Positions 56,353-64,000 of a DNA stretch of 64,000 nt are shown here, one piece after another. The first letter of the stretch is position 1. Each line of letters begins with the position of its first letter. The stretch comes from Tepiditoga spiralis (GTDB lineage Bacteria > Thermotogota > Thermotogae > Petrotogales > Petrotogaceae). Below the pieces are notes generated by a model that ran no database searches, was not told the DNA's origin, and saw only the letters and a list, made by a program, of their open reading frames with translations. The stretch is taken from contig NZ_AP018712.1 of NCBI RefSeq assembly GCF_014701195.1, positions 824,501 through 888,500 of the forward strand, written 5' to 3'. Position numbers and translations under genes: made by a program.

Positions 56353-56427
56353 TGGAGCGAAAGACGGGGTTCGAACCCGCGACCCCTTGCTTGGCAAGCA
56401 AGTGCTCTACCGCTGAGCTACATTCGC
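56353..56427 (-). tRNA. tRNA-Gly (GCC)
   Basis: 75 bases including an encoded CCA. Cloverleaf by eye: D arm TAGCTCAGCGGTAGAGCA, anticodon stem CTTGC/GCAAG with loop TTGCCAA, and a TTCGAA-type T arm. Position 6-67 of the acceptor stem is U-U by my reading (GCGAATG against CTTTCGC). Last tRNA of a Lys-Leu-Gly operon. Confidence 0.93.
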
Positions 56428-56438
56428 ATCGTCATTTG

Positions 56439-56523
56439 TGGTGCGCGAAGTGGGACTTGAACCCACACGGTGTACACCACTGGATCCTAAGTCCAGCGCG
56501 TCTGCCAATTCCGCCACTCGCGC
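56439..56523 (-). tRNA. tRNA-Leu (TAG)
   Basis: 85 bases with a long variable arm and encoded CCA. Anticodon stem CTGGA/TCCAG and loop CTTAGGA give anticodon TAG, reading CUN leucine codons. Acceptor GCGCGAG pairs with TTCGCGC. Confidence 0.93.
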
Positions 56524-56544
56524 ACTTATAAATAACAAAAAAAA

Positions 56545-56620
56545 TGGTGACCCGTCCGGGATTCGAACCCGGGGCCCTTTGATTAAAAGTCAAATGCTCT
56601 ACCAGCTGAGCTAACAGGTC
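56545..56620 (-). tRNA. tRNA-Lys (TTT)
   Basis: 76 bases including encoded CCA. Anticodon stem TTTGA/TCAAA with loop CTTTTAA gives TTT, reading AAA/AAG, the most used codons in this A-rich genome. Acceptor GACCTGT pairs with ACGGGTC. First tRNA after the promoter. Confidence 0.95.
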
Positions 56621-56676
56621 ATCACCATTGTTTTTCTGTTTCCGTCTTTCACAACTTCCGCATCCAAACGTTTATT

Positions 56677-56705
56677 ATTATATATCATTATCCGAAATAA
56701 GTCAA
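56677..56705 (-). promoter_or_regulatory. Strong sigma-A promoter of the tRNA operon
   Basis: TTGACT (56705-56700) and TATAAT (56682-56677) with a 17-base spacer, the best consensus promoter in the window, about 57 bases before tRNA-Lys. Confidence 0.88.
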
Positions 56706-56738
56706 GTTAAGAAACGGTAAATTATTGTTAAAACCTTA

Positions 56739-57980
56739 TTACTTCTCATATCCAGGCAAACGACCATTTGAATTTGTCTTTACAACAAGCGGTTTTACTA
56801 TATCTCCATTCTTTTGATACCCCACCATTATAATACCACCATCTTTAGCTTCTTCAAAAGAATAAAATCTTTCTTCTTTATTTGATCCATATATTCCCAT
56901 ATAATAAAAATTACTATTTTTTTCTATAATTCTCAAAAAACCATCGTAATCTGGCCAAGTATCTAAACAAAAACCAGTTGCATATATTTTATCATTTATA
57001 TTTTTTATTTCAATTATTCTTGACATTTTTTTTACATTTCTAACTTCAAACCATTCTGCTTTTATACTTCCATCTTCTTCTATTCCCTTTACTGTCTTTA
57101 ATGTAAAAGTTTTCCATGTATTTTGATTTATTGGTATTACATAACCACCAACATAAAGCGAACCATTTGAAAATGCACTCAATCCATATTCATTTTGAGT
57201 TTCCTTACCATATGTATTGGAATATAGTCTTATTCCTTCTCTACTATACTTTAAAACTAAAATATCATATTGTTTTTTAGGATTAGAATTTGTGTCTCCA
57301 ATAGCTATTATATCATTTGGTTCTAATATAAAATCGTTTATCTCTTCATTATCTTCTCTTCCATATGTGTTTTCCCAAACTATTCCACCAGAAACATTTA
57401 TTTCTGATATATAAGCTTGTTTTTTCATTTCATTTGATATATAACCAGCTATTATAAAGTCATTTGAATTATTTTTGATAACATTGAATCTTCCTCCAGT
57501 GTTATAAACTTTTGACCATAATTTTTCTCCATTTTCTGATATATTTAAAATATAAGGACGCTCTTCCTTCTTCCCAACCATTATTAAGCTTCCATCAAAA
57601 TATGTAAAGTCATAAAAATCTATATTTTTTCCACTAACTAACAACTTTTGTTTTACTTCTCCATTTAAATTTATTGTATAAATATAATTTTTTCCATTTC
57701 CTTTTCCCAAAATACCATATAAACCTTTATCTAAATAATGAATTTTTGAAAAAACTATATTATTTTCATCAATTACTTTAAAATAATGAATTCCACCACT
57801 TTTTTTTACCTCTTTATTTGATGAAATATAATCTATAAAATCTTTAGCCTCATACTTTGAACTAGATTTTATATAAGTTGCATCAAAATTTCCATCTGTA
57901 ATTATTAAAAAAAATGCTATTAAAAACAAGCTAAATAAAAAATTCATTATAATTAAAATTATTTTTCTTGAAACTTTCAT
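56739..57980 (-). CDS. Membrane-anchored beta-propeller-like protein, function unknown
   Basis: 413 residues, ATG with GGGTGAT upstream. One N-terminal membrane segment (IILIIMNFLFSLFLIAFFLI) after a basic start anchors or exports the protein. The remainder has recurring units of the form G-x-(I/V)-(I/V)-x-G-Y/D (SLIMVGKKEE, DFIIAGYISN, DIIAIGDTNS, SLYVGGYVIP, GIIMVGYQKN), spaced about 45-55 residues apart, as in beta-propeller 'Kelch/PQQ-like' or delta-60 repeat proteins. It is 14 bases downstream of the RNase E/G gene and probably co-transcribed. No specific role can be given. Confidence 0.78.
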   Translation of the reverse strand: MKVSRKIILIIMNFLFSLFLIAFFLIITDGNFDATYIKSSSKYEAKDFIDYISSNKEVKKSGGIHYFKVIDENNIVFSKIHYLDKGLYGILGKGNGKNYIYTINLNGEVKQKLLVSGKNIDFYDFTYFDGSLIMVGKKEERPYILNISENGEKLWSKVYNTGGRFNVIKNNSNDFIIAGYISNEMKKQAYISEINVSGGIVWENTYGREDNEEINDFILEPNDIIAIGDTNSNPKKQYDILVLKYSREGIRLYSNTYGKETQNEYGLSAFSNGSLYVGGYVIPINQNTWKTFTLKTVKGIEEDGSIKAEWFEVRNVKKMSRIIEIKNINDKIYATGFCLDTWPDYDGFLRIIEKNSNFYYMGIYGSNKEERFYSFEEAKDGGIIMVGYQKNGDIVKPLVVKTNSNGRLPGYEK

Positions 57981-57994
57981 AAAATTATCACCCT

Positions 57995-59404
57995 TTATTT
58001 TTTGAACCTCATATTATAAGAATTTGGATCATTCCAATTAAATTCAAACTTTATTTTTACATTATTATTTTTTTCTAATTCCTTTTTTCTTTCAGGGGTT
58101 GCATAACCAGATAAATTATGATAAACATTTATCAATACTTCTTTTATATTATGTTCTTTCATATTTTTTAATGAGTCTTCCATATCTTTTATAATTCGAT
58201 TAAACACAATTGATGGAGCAGCAACTCTTCCTGTTCCATGACATATAGGGCATGGTGCAAAAACCATAGTATCAATAGATGGTGTTGTTCTTTTTCTTGT
58301 TACTTCTAATAAACCCAATCCAGTAAATCCAACTATGGTAACTCTAGCTCTATCTTTTTTAACTTCTTCGGAAAAAACTCTTATTATTTCTTCATGATGA
58401 TTTTTTGTATGCATATCTATAAAATCTATAATAATTATTCCAGCTATATTTCTTAATCTTAATTGTCTTGCAATTTCTATTGCTGCTTCTTTATTTGTTT
58501 TAAAAGAAGTTTCTTCAACATTCTTTCCTCTAACATTTGCTGCAGAATCTATGTCTATTACTGTCATTGCTTCTGTTTTGTCTATTGTTATAGTTCCGCC
58601 ATTTCTTAAGTTTATTTTTTTTGCAAAGATGTCATCCATTTGATTATAAACATTCATATAGGCAAAAGCATCTTTATCCACAAGTTCAATCAATGGAGTA
58701 TACTCAGTAGATTCAATAGCTTTTTTTATTTCATTATAAAGATTTTTACTATCTACTACAATTCTTTTAACATTAGTATCTAATCGTTCCCTCATTAAAA
58801 AACCTATAAAATCATCCTCAGAGTATAAAAGTAATGGTTTATTAGTATTCTTATACTTCAAAGCTACTTCATGCCATTTTTTTCTTAATAAATTTAATTC
58901 TTCTTCCAATGTTTCTCTATCAACACTTTGACTATTAGTTCTGAATATTATTCCTTCTGTTTCATAAATTAAATCCTCAGCTATTTCTCTTAATCTCTCT
59001 CTATCATTTTGAATAGATATTTTTCTTGAAATCCCTATACTTCCTTCTCCATATGGAATATAAACTATATACTTACCCGGGAAATTAAGATGCATAGATA
59101 AAAGTGGTCCTTTTCTTATATTTCCATCTTTTTTTGCTTGAACAATAAGCATATCTCCACGTTTATATTCATTTTTTAATCCTAATATATCTTTATACCT
59201 TAAAAAACCATTTTTTTTCATACCTATATTAACAAAAAATGCTTCCAAACTTGGAACATCATTTTCTATTCTTCCACAAAAAATTTTTCCAGAGCTTTTT
59301 TCACCTTCAAGATCTTCAAAAAAAATTTCTGTTAATTCATAATCTTCCAAAAGTGCTACTCTTATTTCATCACCAACAGAACTACAAACAATTATTTTTT
59401 CCAT
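57995..59404 (-). CDS. rng: Ribonuclease E/G family endoribonuclease
   Basis: 469 residues, ATG with GAGAGGTTGAG upstream. An S1 domain is at about 35-120 (GRIENDVPSLEAFFVNIGMKK). The catalytic magnesium aspartates are in TVIDIDSAANVRGKN and AGIIIIDFIDM, and the zinc link is CPICHGTGR. It lacks the long C-terminal scaffold of RNase E, so it is RNase G-like in size. It cleaves single-stranded A/U-rich RNA in 5S/16S rRNA processing and mRNA decay. Divergent from the diguanylate cyclase gene. Confidence 0.94.
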   Translation of the reverse strand: MEKIIVCSSVGDEIRVALLEDYELTEIFFEDLEGEKSSGKIFCGRIENDVPSLEAFFVNIGMKKNGFLRYKDILGLKNEYKRGDMLIVQAKKDGNIRKGPLLSMHLNFPGKYIVYIPYGEGSIGISRKISIQNDRERLREIAEDLIYETEGIIFRTNSQSVDRETLEEELNLLRKKWHEVALKYKNTNKPLLLYSEDDFIGFLMRERLDTNVKRIVVDSKNLYNEIKKAIESTEYTPLIELVDKDAFAYMNVYNQMDDIFAKKINLRNGGTITIDKTEAMTVIDIDSAANVRGKNVEETSFKTNKEAAIEIARQLRLRNIAGIIIIDFIDMHTKNHHEEIIRVFSEEVKKDRARVTIVGFTGLGLLEVTRKRTTPSIDTMVFAPCPICHGTGRVAAPSIVFNRIIKDMEDSLKNMKEHNIKEVLINVYHNLSGYATPERKKELEKNNNVKIKFEFNWNDPNSYNMRFKK

Positions 59405-59480
59405 TACTCAACCTCTCTTATTTTTATTTCTATTTAATTTTACCATAAAATGATGTATAATTAATATGGAGGTGAATCTT

Positions 59481-60380
59481 ATGGAATTTGAATTAAAATA
59501 TGCTAAAGAAATCTTAGAAAATATAGAAGATGGGGTTTACATATTAGATAATAAGAGAAAAATACTTTATTGGAATAAAGCTGCAGAAAAAATAACTGGA
59601 TTTAAATCAGAAGAAGTTCTTGGTTCCTCTTGTAAAGATAATATATTAATGCATATTGATGAAAATGGAGTTTCTTTGTGTATGGGAATGTGTCCAGTTG
59701 CTTTTACTCTTGCAGATGGAAGAACTAGAAAAACAAAGGTGTTTTTACATCACAAGAAAGGGCATAGAGTTCCTGTTTATATAAAAGTTTTTCCTATAAA
59801 AGATGAAAATGGCAATATAACAGGAGCAGTTGAATTATTCAATGATATTTCTGAAAAAGAAAAAATAGAGATTGAAGCAAAGGTTTATAAAAAAATGGCT
59901 TTAACTGATAAATTAACAGAGATACCAAATAGAGCCTTTATAGACATGAAACTTCAAGAATTTTATCAAGAATCTAATAAATATGGTTTAGACTTTGGAA
60001 TTTTGTTTATAGACATAGATAACTTTAAAAACATTAATGATACTTATGGTCACGATTTTGGAGATAAAATATTGAAAATGGTTTCTCAAAGCATATTTAA
60101 AAATACAAGAAGTTCTGATTTCATAGGTAGATGGGGTGGAGACGAATTTATTGCCATAATTCGTTTTGTAGATAAGACTTTACTTTATGAAATTGCAAAT
60201 AGATATTTAATGATGGTAAAAAATTCTTATTTGATGATAAATGAAAAAAAAATTTCTGTAAATATTTCAATTGGTGGAAGTCTATACGAAAACAATACTA
60301 TAGATGAAATAATAAAAAAAGCAGATGAAGCTTTATATTATGTAAAAGAAAATGGAAAAGCTAATATAAAAATTATTTAA
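59481..60380 (+). CDS. Diguanylate cyclase with PAS domain
   Basis: 299 residues from the ATG at 59481 (GGAGGTG upstream; an ATG at 59466 lies within that site). A PAS domain at about 12-120 begins DGVYILDNKRKILYWNKAAE. It contains three cysteines in a pattern common to a PAS subgroup of GGDEF proteins (SSCKDNILMHI then LCMGMCPVAF). The GGDEF domain has the intact active site GRWGGDEFIAI, and an RxxD inhibitory site (RSSD) five residues before it. It makes cyclic di-GMP and should be product-inhibited. No membrane segment, so it is a cytosolic sensor, possibly of redox or metal state. A candidate -10 TATAAT is at 59456. Confidence 0.93.
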   Translation: MEFELKYAKEILENIEDGVYILDNKRKILYWNKAAEKITGFKSEEVLGSSCKDNILMHIDENGVSLCMGMCPVAFTLADGRTRKTKVFLHHKKGHRVPVYIKVFPIKDENGNITGAVELFNDISEKEKIEIEAKVYKKMALTDKLTEIPNRAFIDMKLQEFYQESNKYGLDFGILFIDIDNFKNINDTYGHDFGDKILKMVSQSIFKNTRSSDFIGRWGGDEFIAIIRFVDKTLLYEIANRYLMMVKNSYLMINEKKISVNISIGGSLYENNTIDEIIKKADEALYYVKENGKANIKII

Positions 60381-60387
60381 ATTAATT

Positions 60388-60418
60388 GGAAACCATTTAA
60401 AATGGTTTCCATTTTTCT
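60388..60418. terminator. Bidirectional intrinsic terminator after the diguanylate cyclase gene
   Basis: GGAAACCATTT (60388-60398) pairs with AAATGGTTTCC (60400-60410), then a T-run. It also covers the stop codon of the convergent protease gene. Confidence 0.82.
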
Positions 60419-61680
60419 TCTATCCAAAGTTTAAAATCTTTATAAAAATCCAATTCTTTATAATCTAAAATTAAATCCATATCTGAAGTTTTGTATAAAA
60501 TCCCCAATCCTGTAGAATTTTTTTCCTTATAATAAGAATTTATTATATAGTTTTCTATACCATTTACTGCAAATTTAGAATCACAAAAATCAGCATTTGA
60601 AATTACACTATGAAAAATTACTACATCATTATCATTGGGTTTTATAGATACAAGATTTTTTGAAACAAAGTTCTTAAAATCATTTAATCTTATTGCTGTC
60701 ATAGTTAAATAATTTAAATTTGAATAACTATTATAATAATCATAATAAACAGCCACTAAATTAGAAAGCATAAATTCAATTGATAAATCATAATATCTTA
60801 AAAAATTATAATTCCATCCATATCCTGGCTCTTCATTTACAGAACCAACAAAATAATTAGCATATGGTGAAAGTTCATAAACTATTTCTAATTGTGCCAT
60901 ACTACAAGCATCAAACCCTATTACATCTATTTTTTTATGTGTTTCTTCAAATTTTTTTAATACATTTTTTATATCTGAAATTTTTAAAAACTCAGAACTG
61001 CTTTCAACTATTACTGCTTTTGTTTTCAAATATTGTTTTGATTCCCATTCCCATGCATTTCCATGATTCCATAAATCTAAAAAAAATGTATTTCCAATAT
61101 AAAATTTTTCCATATAAGTATATAAAATATCTGGATTTGAAGAATTTATTTCATCATTCATACCATATTCAGATGGATTTGTTTCAACTCTATAAAATTT
61201 GCCATTCATATTATATAAGTTTATTATTTTATCATTTTCAGTAAAATCAGCAATTATAGTAACAAGTATATTTCTTTTTACATTCATTAATGCATTTTTT
61301 ATTTCATTTATATCATCTTCAAGAAACTCTGATAAAGGACTATTTGTTGTATCTCCACAAGCATAAATAAACAACTGTAAATCTGGCTTTACAGCATTTA
61401 AAGTCTTTTTATAAATCTTACCATTATATTCATACTCTAAATAATTATTTTTTGTAAATAAAGTTCTTGATAAAGTATAGTTTTTACCATCAAAACTACT
61501 CAATACTGTACCATTTATTTTAACATTTTTTACTTTTTCTTTGAATTCAATTACTTTATCAAAATTTCCATCTATAATTTCATTTGTAATTAAAGGATCA
61601 AATAAACTTAAAGGTATACAAGAACTCATTAAAAATAAAAAAGATATTAAAATAAAAGTATACTTAAAAATTTTTTTCAT
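60397..61680 (-). CDS. Clostripain-like (C11) cysteine peptidase lipoprotein
   Basis: 427 residues. The N-terminus (KYTFILISFLFLMSSC) is a lipoprotein signal with the lipobox cysteine at about residue 21. The catalytic pair of C11 peptidases is seen as His in FLDLWNHGNAWEWESK and Cys in KIDVIGFDACSMAQLEIVYE, followed by the conserved YANYFVGSVNEEPGYGW. A DFTENDKI-containing region follows the family pattern as well. It is expected at the outside of the cytoplasmic membrane, cleaving after basic or other residues; specificity is not deducible. It is a single gene with a terminator at its 3' end. Confidence 0.87.
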   Translation of the reverse strand: MKKIFKYTFILISFLFLMSSCIPLSLFDPLITNEIIDGNFDKVIEFKEKVKNVKINGTVLSSFDGKNYTLSRTLFTKNNYLEYEYNGKIYKKTLNAVKPDLQLFIYACGDTTNSPLSEFLEDDINEIKNALMNVKRNILVTIIADFTENDKIINLYNMNGKFYRVETNPSEYGMNDEINSSNPDILYTYMEKFYIGNTFFLDLWNHGNAWEWESKQYLKTKAVIVESSSEFLKISDIKNVLKKFEETHKKIDVIGFDACSMAQLEIVYELSPYANYFVGSVNEEPGYGWNYNFLRYYDLSIEFMLSNLVAVYYDYYNSYSNLNYLTMTAIRLNDFKNFVSKNLVSIKPNDNDVVIFHSVISNADFCDSKFAVNGIENYIINSYYKEKNSTGLGILYKTSDMDLILDYKELDFYKDFKLWIEEKWKPF

Positions 61681-61713
61681 ATTTTTTCTCCAATCATAGT
61701 TAACACATCATAA

Positions 61714-62505
61714 TTAATACATAATAATAAAAATACCTACTAAAATAAAAGAAATTAAAAAAATCGTATCTCTGAACTTCCAATCGAATTTTTTAAATCT
61801 TGTTCTTCCTTCCCAACCATTGTATCCTCTTGCTTCCATTGCAACACTTAATTCTTCTGCTCTTCTTAAGGCTGATACTAAAAGAGGTATTAAAATAGAT
61901 ACTACACCTTTTATTTTCCCTGAAAGCTTTCTATCATCAAAACTTGCACCTCTACTCATTTGAGCTTTTATTATTCTATCTGCTTCTGAAGCCATTACTG
62001 GAATAAATCTTATTGCTATAGTCATAACCATAGATAATTCATGAGCAAAAGATTTTGGAACAAAAAACCACCTTAAAACATCTTCCATTGCATGAGCTAA
62101 AGAAGTTGGTGATGTAGTGAGAGTTAGTACACTTGAAATCATAATTGCAAATAATATTCTAAAAGTTATTATTGAAGCATAATACAAACCTTTATCAGTT
62201 ATTGAAATAAATAAGAACTTAAAAATAGTACTACCTTCAGAATTAAATAATTGCATAACAAATGCAAAGACAATAATAAACCACAATGACTTTAATGATT
62301 TTAAATAATACTTTAAACTCAATTTCGATAAAATCATTAAAGAAAGAGTATAAACTATCATTAAAGAAGAATCATATAAACTATTTATTGAAAAAGAAAA
62401 TATTGCAAGAACAAATAAACCAATCAACTTAACTCGTGGATCTAAAGAATGCATAAAAGATTTTTTTTCAACATACCTACCAAGGGCAACATTATCTAAA
62501 AACAA
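61714..62505 (-). CDS. ecfT: ECF transporter transmembrane component EcfT
   Basis: About 263 residues from a TTG at 62505, 9 bases after AAAGG; an ATG at 62514 abuts the ribosome-binding site and is less likely. Four or five hydrophobic segments, FMHSLDPRVKLIGLFVLAI at the N-terminus, and the two coupling-helix motifs with conserved Ala-Arg-Gly: KAQMSRGASF and SVAMEARGYNGWEGR. It joins the ATPase pair EcfA1/A2 to substrate-specific S components for vitamin or metal uptake. No ecfA or S-component gene is adjacent, so it serves as a shared, group II type module. Confidence 0.93.
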   Translation of the reverse strand: MFLDNVALGRYVEKKSFMHSLDPRVKLIGLFVLAIFSFSINSLYDSSLMIVYTLSLMILSKLSLKYYLKSLKSLWFIIVFAFVMQLFNSEGSTIFKFLFISITDKGLYYASIITFRILFAIMISSVLTLTTSPTSLAHAMEDVLRWFFVPKSFAHELSMVMTIAIRFIPVMASEADRIIKAQMSRGASFDDRKLSGKIKGVVSILIPLLVSALRRAEELSVAMEARGYNGWEGRTRFKKFDWKFRDTIFLISFILVGIFIIMY

Positions 62506-62584
62506 AACTATCATCCTTTCAATTTCTTTATATTATATTATACTATAAAAAACAATATCCTACTAACCATTATACATCATAATA

Positions 62585-62593
62585 TGGTATAAT
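62585..62593 (+). promoter_or_regulatory. Extended -10 promoter of frr-uppS-cdsA
   Basis: TGGTATAAT, with the -10 box at 62588-62593, 36 bases before the frr ATG. Same TGn-TATAAT form as several other promoters in the window. Confidence 0.5.
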
Positions 62594-62629
62594 AATATAG
62601 AATTTAATAAATTTTTTGGAGGTGGGAGT

Positions 62630-63193
62630 ATGTCATTAAATAGCCCTTATTTAAAAGAAGTAAAAAACAAAATGGAAAAAACAATATCTCATTATGAAGA
62701 TGAACTAAAGAAATTAAGAACTGGAAGACCTTCACCAGCAATATTTGAAGATATAAAAGTAGATTATTATGGAACACCAACACAAATAAACCAAACCTCA
62801 AATGTTGTTGTTGGAGAAGATAGAGTCATATCAATAACTCCTTGGGATAAAGGATTACTTGAAAAAATTGAAAAAGCAATAAATGCTTCCCCATTAGGAT
62901 TACATGCAATAAATGATGGAAATGCTGTAAGAGTTTCTTTTCCTGCTCCAACAGGAGAAGACAGAAAAAAATGGGTAAAAGTAGCTAAAGACATGATGGA
63001 AGAAACAAAAATTGCTTTAAGAAATATAAGAAGAGAAGATATGAAAAAAGTTAAAGAAGATCAAAAAAAAGGAGAAATTCCAGAAGATACCGCAAAAAAA
63101 ATTGAAGATGAAATACAAAAAATTTTAAAAGAACATGAAGATAAAGCAGAACACGTATTTCATAAAAAAGAAAAGGAGATATTGGAATCTTGA
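62630..63193 (+). CDS. frr: Ribosome recycling factor
   Basis: 187 residues, the family length, ATG with GGAGGTGGG upstream. Typical RRF helices: LKKLRTGRPSPAIFEDIKVD, VDYYGTPTQINQTSNV and the C-terminal MKKVKEDQKKGEIPEDTAKK. It splits the post-termination ribosome together with EF-G. First gene of the frr-uppS-cdsA operon, a common bacterial order; the next start codon overlaps its stop. Confidence 0.97.
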   Translation: MSLNSPYLKEVKNKMEKTISHYEDELKKLRTGRPSPAIFEDIKVDYYGTPTQINQTSNVVVGEDRVISITPWDKGLLEKIEKAINASPLGLHAINDGNAVRVSFPAPTGEDRKKWVKVAKDMMEETKIALRNIRREDMKKVKEDQKKGEIPEDTAKKIEDEIQKILKEHEDKAEHVFHKKEKEILES

Positions 63194-63903
63194 CCAATTT
63201 GAAAATACCTTCTCACATTGGTATAATTATGGATGGCAATGGACGCTGGGCTAAAATGCAAAATAAAAAAAGAATATTTGGTCATGAAAAAGGAGCAGAA
63301 GTTGCTGAAAAAATAATTCAATATTCAACTGATATAGGGGTGAGATATCTCACCCTGTATTCTTTTTCAACGGAAAACTGGAAACGTCCAAAAGATGAGG
63401 TAAATTTTTTATTTAAATTATTTATAAAATACTTAGAAACACGATTAAGAAAAATAATCTCTAAAGGAGTAAAAATGAGATTTTCTGGAAATTTATCAGA
63501 ACTTCCTCAAGATGTTCAAAAATCTTGTAAAAAAATTCAAGAAATAAGCAAAGATAATAAAAAATTAGATTTAATAATGGCTTTAAACTATGGTGGTCGT
63601 CAAGAAATAATTAATGCAGCAAATAATGCTATTAAAAATGGTAAATCAGAAATAACTGAAGATGACATATCTTTAAATTTGTATTTACCTGACGTTCCAG
63701 ATCCAGATTTAATAATAAGAACATCTGGTGAAATAAGATTGAGCAACTTTTTATTGTGGCAAAGTGCTTATTCGGAACTTTATTTTACAAAAAAACTTTG
63801 GCCAGATTTTACAGAAAATGATTACCTTGAAGCTATAAAAGAATATACCAAAAGAGATAGAAGATTTGGTGGAATTGGAAGTGATGAGAATGCCAATAGG
63901 TAA
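63190..63903 (+). CDS. uppS: Isoprenyl transferase (undecaprenyl diphosphate synthase)
   Basis: 237 residues from a TTG at 63190 that overlaps the frr stop (TTGA), AAGGAG 11 bases upstream. The signature HIGIIMDGNGRWAKMQ holds the catalytic aspartate; YLTLYSFSTENWKRP, LIMALNYGGRQEI and DPDLIIRTSGEIRLSNFLLW follow. It condenses isopentenyl diphosphates with cis geometry to make the undecaprenyl carrier used for peptidoglycan and surface glycans, hence relevant to the sugar cluster in this window. Confidence 0.97.
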   Translation: MTNLKIPSHIGIIMDGNGRWAKMQNKKRIFGHEKGAEVAEKIIQYSTDIGVRYLTLYSFSTENWKRPKDEVNFLFKLFIKYLETRLRKIISKGVKMRFSGNLSELPQDVQKSCKKIQEISKDNKKLDLIMALNYGGRQEIINAANNAIKNGKSEITEDDISLNLYLPDVPDPDLIIRTSGEIRLSNFLLWQSAYSELYFTKKLWPDFTENDYLEAIKEYTKRDRRFGGIGSDENANR

Positions 63904-64000
63904 AAAAAATCTTTTTATAAGAGCTTCATCTGGTTTTATAATAGGACCTGTAGTTGTATTTTCATATCTTTGGTATCCAACATTATTAGGATTAGTTACA
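63884..64000 (+). CDS. cdsA: Phosphatidate cytidylyltransferase, N-terminal part (cut by window end)
   Basis: 39 codons visible, starting ATG at 63884 or 63890, inside the end of uppS (GGAAGTG upstream). The N-terminus FIRASSGFIIGPVVVFSYLW is basic then hydrophobic, the expected first membrane helix of CdsA. The call rests mainly on the frr-uppS-cdsA gene order; the catalytic part is outside the window. Confidence 0.75.
   Translation, partial: MRMPIGKKNLFIRASSGFIIGPVVVFSYLWYPTLLGLVT

Overview
The window is a very AT-rich bacterial chromosome segment. Several traits point to the Thermotogota, most likely the low-GC Petrotogaceae-type branch (Marinitoga, Oceanotoga, Geotoga): an aspartate carbamoyltransferase fused to its regulatory chain as in Thermotoga, the frr-uppS-cdsA order, several PD-(D/E)XK/AAA-ATPase-like genes, and flagellar genes. 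The genus is an inference and cannot be fixed from this sequence alone. Genes are densely packed, and no stretch over 300 bases lacks a gene.

Layout. 1-4.8 kb: end of a chemotaxis receptor, two FAD-dependent oxidoreductases, and peptidase T. 4.9-9.1 kb (minus strand): a four-gene operon encoding a C-C lyase of the CitE/HpcH fold, a PRTase with a TRSP domain, a StiP/PELOTA PRTase-like protein and a HAD phosphatase. This is the metabolite module known from tellurium-resistance (Ter) loci, here without ter genes. 9.2-16.6 kb: an Rpn/PDDEXK nuclease with a (GIEQ)n tail, pyrBI, and a translationally coupled molybdenum hydroxylase operon (FAD, 2Fe-2S and Mo subunits) ending in a threonine synthase-like enzyme.

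16.7-36.1 kb: a long same-strand surface-sugar cluster. It contains a two-headed glycosyltransferase, the CDP-sugar genes rfbF, rfbG and rfbH, a NeuB-SAF-cupin fusion, two methyltransferases, four radical SAM proteins (three sharing an N-terminal Rossmann-like module), an Fe-type alcohol dehydrogenase, an SDR and a thiamine-diphosphate enzyme. Together they suggest a branched (3,6-di)deoxyhexose plus a nonulosonate-like acid. It leads directly into a sigma-28 promoter, three tandem near-identical flagellin genes with repeated CsrA-like leaders, a TPR-bearing glycosyltransferase and fliD. I read 16.7-42.9 kb as a flagellin/surface glycosylation island.

43.0-51.4 kb: the most unusual region. 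A small unknown gene is followed by five head-to-tail AAA-ATPase/PD-(D/E)XK nuclease genes. They share essentially invariant blocks but shuffle two internal variable segments, so that all four combinations of two alleles at two positions occur (A/X, B/Y, A'/X, A/Y, B/X). 51.4-64 kb: truA, an exported unknown, a sixth AAA/nuclease protein of a different subfamily, a SAM methyltransferase, a tRNA Lys-Leu-Gly operon with clear promoter and terminator, a membrane-anchored propeller-like protein, RNase E/G, a PAS-GGDEF diguanylate cyclase, a C11-type lipoprotein protease, ecfT, and frr-uppS-cdsA (cdsA cut by the window end).
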